DNA of 9,323 nt from positions 1 to 9,323 of the forward strand of contig JAYEJW010000400.1 of assembly GCA_034716535.1 (NCBI GenBank). The letters run 5' to 3'. Shown here piece after piece: positions 1-6,562 of the stretch. Positions within the stretch are counted from its first letter, which is position 1. Every line of letters starts with the position of its first letter. Position numbers and translations under genes: made by a program. This DNA comes from JAYEJW01 sp034716535. Lineage in GTDB: Bacteria; Pseudomonadota; Gammaproteobacteria; Chromatiales; Chromatiaceae. The notes under the pieces were generated by a model that did not search any database, was not told the DNA's origin, and worked only from the letters and a program-made list of their open reading frames with translations.

Positions 1-180
1 TTGATTATACCGCGTATTGAGCCCTTATTCGCGATTAAATGCTTGATTTCGAATTGAATAAACCAGCCATCACGGTTAATGAAACCCATTGCGCAATGGT
101 TATTCAGGGAATGCTAATATAGCACGCCTATTGGTGGTGGCTAATATTCTAACGCCCCAAAAAGTACAAAACTTCAGTTA
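1..180. other. AT-rich stretch without a recognisable gene
   Basis: This stretch is clearly richer in A and T than everything that follows, and no reading frame in it resembles a protein I know. It contains a perfect 14-base palindrome at 86-99 and a small inverted repeat at 112-124 (arms TGCTA/TAGCA). The change to GC-rich protease-derived sequence falls near 180-190, where the protease remnant loses its 5' end. It could be a remnant of a mobile element, an intergenic region of different origin, or a junction. I cannot decide which. Confidence 0.5.
86..99. repeat. perfect 14-base palindrome
   Basis: CCATTGCGCAATGG reads the same on both strands, with its centre between bases 92 and 93. It lies in the AT-rich left edge. 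It could be the site of a dimeric DNA-binding protein or part of an element end. No second copy was noticed in the window. Confidence 0.6.
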
Positions 181-189
181 AAGAGGTGT

Positions 190-1152
190 TTCGATGAGAA
201 CAGGATTGTCACCAACCAACACGTCGTGGAGGGTGCGCACTCGATCAAGGTCGAAGGTGTTTCCAGTCGAGAGAAGTTTGGCGTGAAGCTCGCTGCGGTA
301 CCGAGCCTGAAGTTCGACCTAGCCATTCTAGAGTTTGTCGATCCGACGGTGGGCGAGCGCTTTGAACGCCTGAACGGGCGCATCAAACCCTTGGAGTGGG
401 CGGATCGGGAAGAAACCCATCCGGGCGACAAAGTCGCCGTACTGGTTCCTGTTCGACGCGGCAGCTGCCGGCACATCGGTGACATTCGATATCCTTCGCC
501 GGGATGCGAAACCACCGGTAACGGTGACAATGCGGCTTTGGCCCACGCGCATGCCTCGGATCTGGTTGCCGACGGAAGGGGACGACTATCAACCGGAATG
601 GGGTTATCTGGGCGGCCTGACCATCACCGAGGTGACCCGAGAACTGCTCGAAGAGATCGAAACGGGCGGCAACTGGCGTTGGGACCTCGTCAACGATGCG
701 CCGCGCCTGGGTAAGATCTACGTGGTTGCCAGTGTGGAACCTGAGACACAGGCCATGACGTATCAGGATTACGGTGTAGACCTGAGGCAGCTGCGGGTGC
801 TGGCGATCAACGGTAGGCCCCTGGACGGCGACCTCACTCGACGACTCGAAGAGATCTACGCAGGTGTCGAGGATGGAACCTTATCGAAAACCATCACGCT
901 CGACCTCGAGAAGCACGTCTCGATCCAGTTGGGCACAGCGCGCCTCCAGAACGATATGCAGGCGTTGCACGCCCGATACCCCGGAGCCGGGCTGTTCGCA
1001 TCGGGGAAGGGGCCGAGCGAGACACGGGCCAGCCGGAACGATCCCGGTCAAGCCGCCTCACATCGCCGGTTGAACTCGACAAAGGATGGCAACACACGGG
1101 AACGCGAGGACACGGCATGGAGGAACGACCGCCCGGCCAGCGGGTTGACTAA
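190..1152 (+). pseudogene. broken HtrA/Deg9-like serine protease
   Basis: Two reading frames together give pieces of a trypsin-like protease with PDZ domains. Frame 1 has NRIVTNQHVVEGA, with the catalytic His codon at 220, and KFDLAILEF, with the catalytic Asp codon at 316; it then reaches GDKVAVL near 427-444. From about 449 the matching protein continues in frame 2 as LFDAAAAGTSVTFDILRRD, which is the end of a PDZ domain. A second PDZ-like (PDZ_3) domain of the Deg9 type follows (GYLGGLTITEVTRELLEE, later VLAINGRPL), to about 980. The region that should hold the catalytic GNSGG serine and most of PDZ1 is absent, and the segment before the His motif, including any signal peptide, is missing with a stop at 142-144. 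A second frameshift near 976-980 is likely, because frame 1 then reads IPRSRAVRIGEG, a more natural ending, and stops at 1150-1152; frame 2 stays open to 1204 with low-complexity sequence. The product cannot be an active protease. Confidence 0.75.
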
Positions 1153-1314
1153 CCCCTCCGGACAGGGCCCAGCCGTTACTTCGCCCGCGCGTACCAACTG
1201 TTAGCTTGTCGAGCGGCTGCCCGCCGGACGGGCCAGCCGGCGCCCGATGATCACGCCATCAGCGAGGGCCCATACCCGACCAGAAGCGAAATACCGATTC
1301 AAGCAGAGGCGCTC
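985..1314. other. degraded tail and leader region before the PLP-enzyme gene
   Basis: The first part is the tail of the protease remnant, readable in two frames, neither of which I recognise beyond the possible C-terminus. The rest, about 1153-1300, shows no protein family I can name and no clear promoter. At its right end AGAGG lies five bases before the ATG at 1315 and serves as the ribosome binding site of the next gene. Confidence 0.45.
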
Positions 1315-2613
1315 ATGAACGCCAAGACCGACCGCTACCGTATGCGGACACGGCTCATTCATGGAAGGATGATGAGTCCGCACTGGAGCTATACCGACCA
1401 CATCGTTCCGCCCATCAGCGCGTCCACGGCCTATCGACTGGAGACCACGGCACGCGGCGCAGAGGGCTTCAGGGAGTTTGCCAATCCCGAGCTCAACCGC
1501 GAACAGGAAAGCCCGATCTACATCTACGACCGGCTGGATGAGCCGTCGCGGGGCATGCTCGAGGAGATTCTGGCGTACGCGGAAGGAGGCGAATGCTGTG
1601 TCACCTTCGCGACCGGAATGGCTGCCATCGCCGCTGCTCTGGGTGTACTCATCAAGGCCGGTGACACCCTGATCTCGCACAAGACGATCTACGGTTGCAC
1701 CTATTCCCTTTTCTCCAACTGGTTTCCCAGACTCGGCATCAAGGTTGTCTTTGCCGATCTCTCCGACTTGCCTGGTCTGGCAGAGCTGTTGGAGCGCGAG
1801 CCCAAGGCGACAGCCGTCTATGGCGAGACACCCTGCAACCCCAGCCTGGCGCTGTTGGATCTGACGGGAATTGCCGAAATCGTCTCGTCGCACAATCGCA
1901 ACCGCCGCCCGGCGCGCAAGGTCTTCACGGTCATCGACAACACCTTCGCAACACCCTGTTGCCAGCGCCCGATCGAGTACGGGATCGACGTGGTGGTTCA
2001 CAGTCTGACGAAGAACATCGGGGGCTTCGGCACGGACATGGGGGGAGCTGTTATCGGCGCCAAGATCCTGGAGCCCGACCTGCTGCTCTACCGTAAGGAT
2101 TTCGGAGGCGTGCTCGCACCCAAAGGGGCCTGGTCCGCGCTGGTGTACGGACTTCCTACGCTGGCCTTACGCAGCCGCCAGCAAATCGACACCGCACTGC
2201 GGATCGCCCGGTTTCTCGAAGGCCATCCGAAGGTCGATAAGGTCGCCTATCCGGGACTTGCAAGTCATCCACAGCACGCGCTCGCCAGGCATCAGATGCG
2301 GGACTTCGATGGCGATTTCGCTCCGGGCACGATGATCTATTACGTCCTGAACGGCGAAGGTGACGAGGCGAGGATACGGGGCGCCCGCCTCATGGATCAT
2401 TTGGCTGAAAAGGCGCTTTCGGTGACGCTTGCGGTGTCGCTTGGTCAGATACGCACCCTCGTGGAACATCCGGCCTCCATGACCCACGCCTCGCTGTCGG
2501 TGGAGGCTCAGACCGCGGCAGGGATCGATCCGGGAGGCATCCGCCTATCCATCGGACTGGAATCCGGCGAAGACATCGTCGCGGATCTGGATTCGGCATT
2601 GCAGGCCGCCTAG
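1315..2613 (+). CDS. Cys/Met-metabolism PLP-dependent lyase, probable methionine gamma-lyase
   Basis: This 432-residue cytoplasmic enzyme belongs to the fold-type I PLP family of cystathionine gamma-synthase, cystathionine lyases and methionine gamma-lyase, and its length fits that family. The PLP-binding lysine is K233 in HSLTKNIGGFGTDMGG, and the pyridine-binding aspartate is D208 in VIDNTFATP. Y71 and R73 in YDRLDEPSRGMLE match the phosphate-binding Tyr-x-Arg pair. R410 in IRLSIGLES is the likely carboxylate-binding arginine. YGCTYSLF places C128 where methionine gamma-lyase has its characteristic active-site cysteine (YGCTFAF in Pseudomonas putida), which favours the reaction methionine to methanethiol, 2-oxobutyrate and ammonia. 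The start is supported by AGAGG five bases upstream. The gene lies upstream of mtoX in the same direction, so its product may supply MtoX with substrate. Family assignment is secure; O-acetylhomoserine sulfhydrylase, cystathionine gamma-synthase or homocysteine lyase activity cannot be excluded. Confidence 0.9.
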   Translation: MNAKTDRYRMRTRLIHGRMMSPHWSYTDHIVPPISASTAYRLETTARGAEGFREFANPELNREQESPIYIYDRLDEPSRGMLEEILAYAEGGECCVTFATGMAAIAAALGVLIKAGDTLISHKTIYGCTYSLFSNWFPRLGIKVVFADLSDLPGLAELLEREPKATAVYGETPCNPSLALLDLTGIAEIVSSHNRNRRPARKVFTVIDNTFATPCCQRPIEYGIDVVVHSLTKNIGGFGTDMGGAVIGAKILEPDLLLYRKDFGGVLAPKGAWSALVYGLPTLALRSRQQIDTALRIARFLEGHPKVDKVAYPGLASHPQHALARHQMRDFDGDFAPGTMIYYVLNGEGDEARIRGARLMDHLAEKALSVTLAVSLGQIRTLVEHPASMTHASLSVEAQTAAGIDPGGIRLSIGLESGEDIVADLDSALQAA

Positions 2614-2620
2614 CGCGGCC
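2604..2620 (+). terminator. weak stem-loop over the stop codon of the PLP-enzyme gene
   Basis: GGCCGC and GCGGCC form a perfect six-pair stem around CTAGC, which includes the stop codon. No T-tract follows directly, so a Rho-independent terminator is doubtful; it may be chance in GC-rich DNA. Confidence 0.25.
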
Positions 2621-2668
2621 CGCCAGGTCGACGGTTCCGCTGACGAATCGGGCACGACCCCACCACGA

Positions 2669-2842
2669 ATGAACATCCACTCCACCAGCCAGTCTAAAAA
2701 ACCAATCACCATACTAGGAATCTCGGTGCTTCAAAACGCGGAATCCGCGTATCAAGAAGGCCGAAGGCAGATACAAGCTCGATCGAGGAGGAACATCGCT
2801 CCACCGAATCGCGTGATACCGCGCGGAGGTCAGACACCATGA
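2669..2842 (+). CDS. possible 57-residue upstream ORF overlapping the mtoX start
   Basis: An ATG-initiated frame runs without a stop through the gap between the PLP enzyme and mtoX. It ends in TGA inside the ATGA that holds the mtoX start codon. Such overlaps are typical of translational coupling. The predicted product is basic and polar, with no domain I recognise, and I see no Shine-Dalgarno sequence before its ATG. mtoX has its own strong site. This is more likely a chance frame or remnant than a gene, but it fills the whole gap. Confidence 0.15.
   Translation: MNIHSTSQSKKPITILGISVLQNAESAYQEGRRQIQARSRRNIAPPNRVIPRGGQTP
2736..2750. promoter_or_regulatory. inverted repeat upstream of mtoX, possible operator
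   Basis: ACGCGGA and TCCGCGT flank a single central A, about 90 bases before the mtoX start codon. The position suits a regulator-binding site, but no convincing -35/-10 pair could be placed beside it, so an operator role is inference. Confidence 0.3.
2825..2830 (+). promoter_or_regulatory. strong ribosome binding site of mtoX
   Basis: GGAGGT lies eight bases before the ATG at 2839 and fixes that start. A second Shine-Dalgarno-like AGGAGGA at 2786-2792 has no start codon at a suitable distance and may be a relic. Confidence 0.75.
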
Positions 2843-4215
2843 CAAACTCCAGCAGGCTCCGGAGAGCCACGACTACTGGGCTGTGGTTCCTCATGCTGTG
2901 CGCAGCCGCAACGCTTCCCTTACGCACCACCCAGGCCGATGAGACCTGCCAGTCCCCGTACATGGCCAAGATCGTGGGTCAAGAGGACTTCGTCTACGTC
3001 TGGACCCTGGGTGTGGAAGGTCTCGGTGACGGCCAGGACAAGCTGGTCACCGTTGACGTGAATCCGACATCGCCTCACTACGGCCAGATCGTCCATACCC
3101 TGTCTGTGGGTGGCCGCAATGAGGCCCATCACTCGGGGTTCACCGACGACCGCCGCTATCTGTGGGCGGCCGGTCTGGACACGAGCAAGATCTTCATCTT
3201 CGACGTCCACACTGACCCGGCCAAGCCGAGGCTGCACAGGACGATCGGGAATTTCGTCGCCGCCAGCGGCGGCGTTGTCGGACCCCATACGACCTATGCC
3301 CTACCGGGACGTATGATGATCACGGGGCTGTCCAACAACAGGGACCACGGCGGGCGCACCGCACTGGTCGAGTACGCCAACGACGGGGAGTACGTGGCCA
3401 CCCACTGGATGCCCACCGATGACAGCCTGCAGGGTGCGGTAAAGTCTGGAAACTACGCCGACGGCTACGGCTACGACGTGCGGGTGCTTCCGCGGCGCAA
3501 TGCCATGTTCACCTCCTCCTTCACTGGCTGGTCCAACTACATGATGGATTTCGGCAAGATGCTGAAGGACGAGGAGGCGATGAAACACTTCGGCAACACC
3601 GTCGTGGTCTGGAACCTTCATAGCCGTAAACCCAGGAAGGTCCTGGATGTCCCCGGGGCGCCGTTGGAGCTTCGCTGCGCCTGGCAGCCGAACCACAACT
3701 ACTGCTTCACCACCACGGCCCTGACCACGAAGATATGGTTGATTCACGAGGACGACAGGGGTGAGTGGCAGGCGACGGCCGTGGCTGACGTCGGCGACCC
3801 CTCGCAGGTCCCGCTGCCGGTGGACATCTCCATCACGTCGGATGACGGCTACCTGTGGGTCGATACCTTCATGGATGGCAAGACCCGCCTGTTCGACGTC
3901 TCCGACCCTTTCGAACCCAAGCAGGTCTACCAGACGGTGATCGGGCGCCAGATCAACATGGCCTCCCAAAGCTGGGACGGCAAGCGCATCTACTTCACGT
4001 CCTCGTTGCTCGCCAACTGGGACAAGAAGGGCGCGGAGAACGAGCAGTACTTCAAGGCCTACCAGTGGGATGGGAAAACGCTCACCGAGAAGTTTGCCAT
4101 CGACTTCACGGCGGCGAAGCTTGGGCGACCGCACCAGATGCGCTTCGGCGCCTACTCACTCTACGCACAGAAGCCGCAAGACATCGAAAGCGGTAGCCTG
4201 GCGCAACTACGTTGA
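2839..4215 (+). CDS. mtoX: methanethiol oxidase, periplasmic SBP56 family
   Basis: This 458-residue protein is a bacterial member of the selenium-binding protein 56 family, whose characterised members are copper-dependent methanethiol oxidases (CH3SH + O2 + H2O to formaldehyde, H2S and H2O2). Residues 1-33 form a signal peptide: a basic start with RLRR, a hydrophobic core WFLMLCAAATLPL, and probable cleavage at TTQA-DETC, so the enzyme acts in the periplasm. The mature N-terminus carries the family cysteine C37 in ETCQSPYM. Conserved-looking histidine motifs that may bind copper are NEAHHSG (H97, H98), VVGPHTTY (H150) and GRPHQMRFG (H432). Repeated beta-strand patterns such as LFDVSDPFEPKQV agree with the beta-propeller fold. 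Length is normal and no frame damage is seen. The gene is followed after 30 bases by its SCO-MauG partner, the association known for mtoX loci. Family identity is very secure; ligand assignment to individual histidines is inference. Confidence 0.94.
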   Translation: MTNSSRLRRATTTGLWFLMLCAAATLPLRTTQADETCQSPYMAKIVGQEDFVYVWTLGVEGLGDGQDKLVTVDVNPTSPHYGQIVHTLSVGGRNEAHHSGFTDDRRYLWAAGLDTSKIFIFDVHTDPAKPRLHRTIGNFVAASGGVVGPHTTYALPGRMMITGLSNNRDHGGRTALVEYANDGEYVATHWMPTDDSLQGAVKSGNYADGYGYDVRVLPRRNAMFTSSFTGWSNYMMDFGKMLKDEEAMKHFGNTVVVWNLHSRKPRKVLDVPGAPLELRCAWQPNHNYCFTTTALTTKIWLIHEDDRGEWQATAVADVGDPSQVPLPVDISITSDDGYLWVDTFMDGKTRLFDVSDPFEPKQVYQTVIGRQINMASQSWDGKRIYFTSSLLANWDKKGAENEQYFKAYQWDGKTLTEKFAIDFTAAKLGRPHQMRFGAYSLYAQKPQDIESGSLAQLR

Positions 4216-4245
4216 AGCAAAGGCGGGTTCGACCCTGCTCGTTTC

Positions 4246-6231
4246 ATGTCCAAGCGAGACTTTGTGCCGATCAGCTCCCGTCGGGCACGGGCCGGGCCCG
4301 ACGGTCTTTGCGCGCGACTGACAGGTTTTCTGGCAGGAGCATTGCTGATGGCCTCTGTGCCGGCAGTCCCCGCTGCCCCGTTACCCGTCGGCTACGGGGC
4401 GCTCGGGTATTCACCGCCCGAACCTGGAAGCTACGCGCTTCCCCCTCTGTTCAGCGCCGCAGACGGCGAGGTGCTGAATGTCGACGGCACCGAAACGCGG
4501 CTTCACCGCGTTTTCGGCGACCGCATCGTTCTGCTGAGCTTCATCTACAGCACTTGCAGTGACCTGGCCGGCTGCCCCTTGGCCACGGCGGTGTTCCATC
4601 GCATCAAGCAACGGCTGGACAAAGAGCCGGAGACGGCAAAGCGGATCCGGCTGATCACCGTCAGCTTCGACCCGCTTCACGACACCCCGGAGGTCATGCG
4701 TTTGTACGGTGAAGGGTTCGTCGATTCGGGTGTGGACTGGCATTTCCTCACCACCGCCGCGCCGGAGCAGCTCGACCCCATCCTCGCTGCATACAACCAA
4801 TCGGTACAACGCGCGTACGACGAGCAGGGAGAAACCCTGGGAAGCTACGCGCATGTCCTGCGGGTCTTTCTCGTCGACCGCGAACGACAGGTACGCAACA
4901 TCTACAGCGCCTCCTTCCTGCATCCGGACCTTCTCATCAACGACGTGAAGACCCTTCTCCTCGAACGCGGGGGATTGCCGGTGCGAGAGACAGCCGCAGC
5001 AGAGGCGCCAAAGCCCCGAGCACCGGGGTCCGGTGCCGGCGACGAGAGGGAGGGCGACGGGCAGGTGGACTACGGGGCGCGTTCACGCAGCATGGAGAGC
5101 CGCCGAGGCGAGATGGCGGATCTGATCTCCCTGGCCCAATCTCCCCCACTTGGGCTTCCTCCCGTGCCCATGCCCCGGGACAACCCGATCACCCCCGAGA
5201 AGGCGGCATTGGGGCGCAAGCTCTTCTTCGATCGGCGCCTGTCGCTCAACAACACCTTCTCCTGCGCCATGTGCCACATCCCCGAGCAGGGCTTCACGAG
5301 CAACGAGATGGCCACCGCCGTGGGCATCGAGGGGCGTACCGTGCGCCGCAATGCCCCCACGGTCTACAACTCGGCCTATCTCACACGCCTGTTTCACGAT
5401 GGCCGCGAGTACAGCCTCGAACAGCAGGTGTGGGGGCCCCTCCTGGCGAGGAACGAGATGGCCAATCCCTCAGTAGGCAGCATCATCGAGAAACTCCGCA
5501 GTCTTCCCGACTACCGATCCCTGTTCGAGACGGCCTTCGGCGGTCGTGGACCTTCCATGGAGACGGTCGGCATGGCGCTGGCCGGCTACCAGCGGACCCT
5601 CCTCTCGGGCGCCTCGGCATTCGACCGTTGGTACTACGGCGGAGAGCGCGATGCGCTGAGCGCGTCCGCGCGGCGTGGATTCGGGCTTTTCGCCGGCAAG
5701 GGAGGCTGTGTCTCCTGTCACCTGGTCGGCGAGGAGGCCGCGCTGTTTACGGACAACCGATTGCACAATACGGGGATCGGCTACCGGGAGTCCATGCAGA
5801 TCCAGCCCGAGGGCGAGGAGGTGCGGATCGCCCCGGGCGTCGTGATACAGGTTTCCCGTTCGGTCGTTTCGTCGGTCTCGGAGCGGCCGCCCGGCGATTT
5901 GGGACTCTACGAGGTCACACAGGATCCAGACGACCGCTGGAAATACCGCACGCCGTCGCTTCGCAATGTCGCTCTGACGGCGCCCTACATGCACAACGGC
6001 TCCCTCGGCACTCTGCGCGAGGTGGTGGAGTTCTACAATGGCGGAGGCGTACCGAACGCGTTGCTGGACCCGCGGATTCGGCCCCTCGGTCTCAGTGCGC
6101 AAGAGATCGAAGACCTGGTCGCTTTCCTCGAGTCGCTGACCGGCGACAATGTGGAAGTGCTGGTGGCCGACGCCTTCGCTGCGCCCATCGGCGACCCGAC
6201 CGAGTCGGCCGGGACCATGGAGGACCGTTAG
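4246..6231 (+). CDS. SCO/SenC copper chaperone fused to a MauG-like di-haem peroxidase
   Basis: One uninterrupted 661-residue frame joins two proteins. Residues 1-44 look like a signal peptide or membrane anchor (hydrophobic LTGFLAGALLMASVPAVPAA), so it is exported. Residues about 60-245 are an SCO/SenC thioredoxin-like domain with FIYSTCSDLAGCPLAT, giving C104 and C110, and the copper-ligand histidine H203 in YAHVLRVFLVD. A polar, Pro/Gly/Arg-rich linker of about 45 residues follows. Residues about 295-640 are a bacterial cytochrome c peroxidase/MauG domain with two haem c motifs, CAMCH (C340, C343, H344) and CVSCH (C488, C491, H492), and TAPYMHNG (M582, H583) near the end. It probably loads copper into MtoX, while the di-haem half oxidatively matures MtoX or uses peroxide; both roles are inferred from the neighbourhood. 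The ATG at 4246 keeps the signal peptide, but no good Shine-Dalgarno sequence precedes it. SCO and MauG are usually separate proteins. Confidence 0.92.
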   Translation: MSKRDFVPISSRRARAGPDGLCARLTGFLAGALLMASVPAVPAAPLPVGYGALGYSPPEPGSYALPPLFSAADGEVLNVDGTETRLHRVFGDRIVLLSFIYSTCSDLAGCPLATAVFHRIKQRLDKEPETAKRIRLITVSFDPLHDTPEVMRLYGEGFVDSGVDWHFLTTAAPEQLDPILAAYNQSVQRAYDEQGETLGSYAHVLRVFLVDRERQVRNIYSASFLHPDLLINDVKTLLLERGGLPVRETAAAEAPKPRAPGSGAGDEREGDGQVDYGARSRSMESRRGEMADLISLAQSPPLGLPPVPMPRDNPITPEKAALGRKLFFDRRLSLNNTFSCAMCHIPEQGFTSNEMATAVGIEGRTVRRNAPTVYNSAYLTRLFHDGREYSLEQQVWGPLLARNEMANPSVGSIIEKLRSLPDYRSLFETAFGGRGPSMETVGMALAGYQRTLLSGASAFDRWYYGGERDALSASARRGFGLFAGKGGCVSCHLVGEEAALFTDNRLHNTGIGYRESMQIQPEGEEVRIAPGVVIQVSRSVVSSVSERPPGDLGLYEVTQDPDDRWKYRTPSLRNVALTAPYMHNGSLGTLREVVEFYNGGGVPNALLDPRIRPLGLSAQEIEDLVAFLESLTGDNVEVLVADAFAAPIGDPTESAGTMEDR

Positions 6232-6277
6232 GATCGGCCTGGGGTCAAGAGGTGGGAATCGAACGAGGTCCGCGACG

Positions 6278-6557
6278 ATGGCAAAGGTCGGGGTACGCAC
6301 CCCGTGTCCTGTTGCGGTACTCTTCGTCGCGGCGGTTTTCAGCTGATGGACGCGAGCGCCGAAGAGATCGAGCAATCTGCCCTGGTGTCGCAGAACTCGG
6401 CGTAGACTCCGTAGTTCCCACCCACTGCACCGACGATCGGGCCAAGATCACTTTGCGCCGGGCCTATCGTGCGCGCTGCATCGACGGTGGTGTCGGGCGC
6501 CAGATCCTCTTGGGCAAGGTGCGCCTGGAAAAGACGAACGAGACATCCCCCGAGTAG
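6278..6557 (+). pseudogene. remnant of an exported MBL-fold metallo-hydrolase
   Basis: The pieces lie in three frames. Frame 2 gives a signal-peptide-like start at 6278 (MAKVGVRTPCPVAVLFVAAV) that ends in TGA at 6344-6346. Frame 1 then gives DASAEEIEQSALVSQ to a TAG at 6403-6405. Frame 3 continues with AELGVDSVVPTHCTDDRAK and CIDGGVGRQILL, stopping at 6555-6557. The PTHCT motif, a following short helix and a GVGR ending resemble the C-terminal end of metallo-beta-lactamase-fold hydrolases. The central part that should carry the HxHxDH zinc site is absent, so there is at least one large internal deletion plus one frameshift. It lies between the SCO-MauG fusion and the DUF4405 gene, and its stop is five bases before the latter's start, suggesting it was once part of the same operon. 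The family call rests on the short C-terminal signature; the broken state is clear. Confidence 0.62.
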
Positions 6558-6562
6558 AACGT

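Noticed and set aside
864..1118. Arg/Ser-rich short frames on both strands at the end of the protease remnant
   Set aside because: They are low-complexity alternative phases without homology or ribosome sites.
1201..2001. Long minus-strand open frame opposite the PLP-enzyme gene
   Set aside because: The plus strand encodes an intact PLP enzyme with all key residues; the antisense frame is a by-product of GC-rich codon use and resembles nothing.
2604..2620. Full Rho-independent terminator after the PLP-enzyme gene
   Set aside because: The stem is only six pairs and no T-run follows; kept only as a weak feature.
3301..4134. Long minus-strand open frame opposite mtoX
   Set aside because: mtoX is intact and unmistakable; the opposite frame has no domain and no ribosome binding site.
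5470..6375. Minus-strand frame opposite the MauG domain
   Set aside because: No recognisable domain; explained by high GC at third codon positions of the true gene.
5271..6557. Long plus-strand frame overlapping the MauG domain in another phase
   Set aside because: Its first three quarters are a phase shadow of the di-haem domain. Only its last part, after about 6385, is meaningful and is treated as the MBL remnant.
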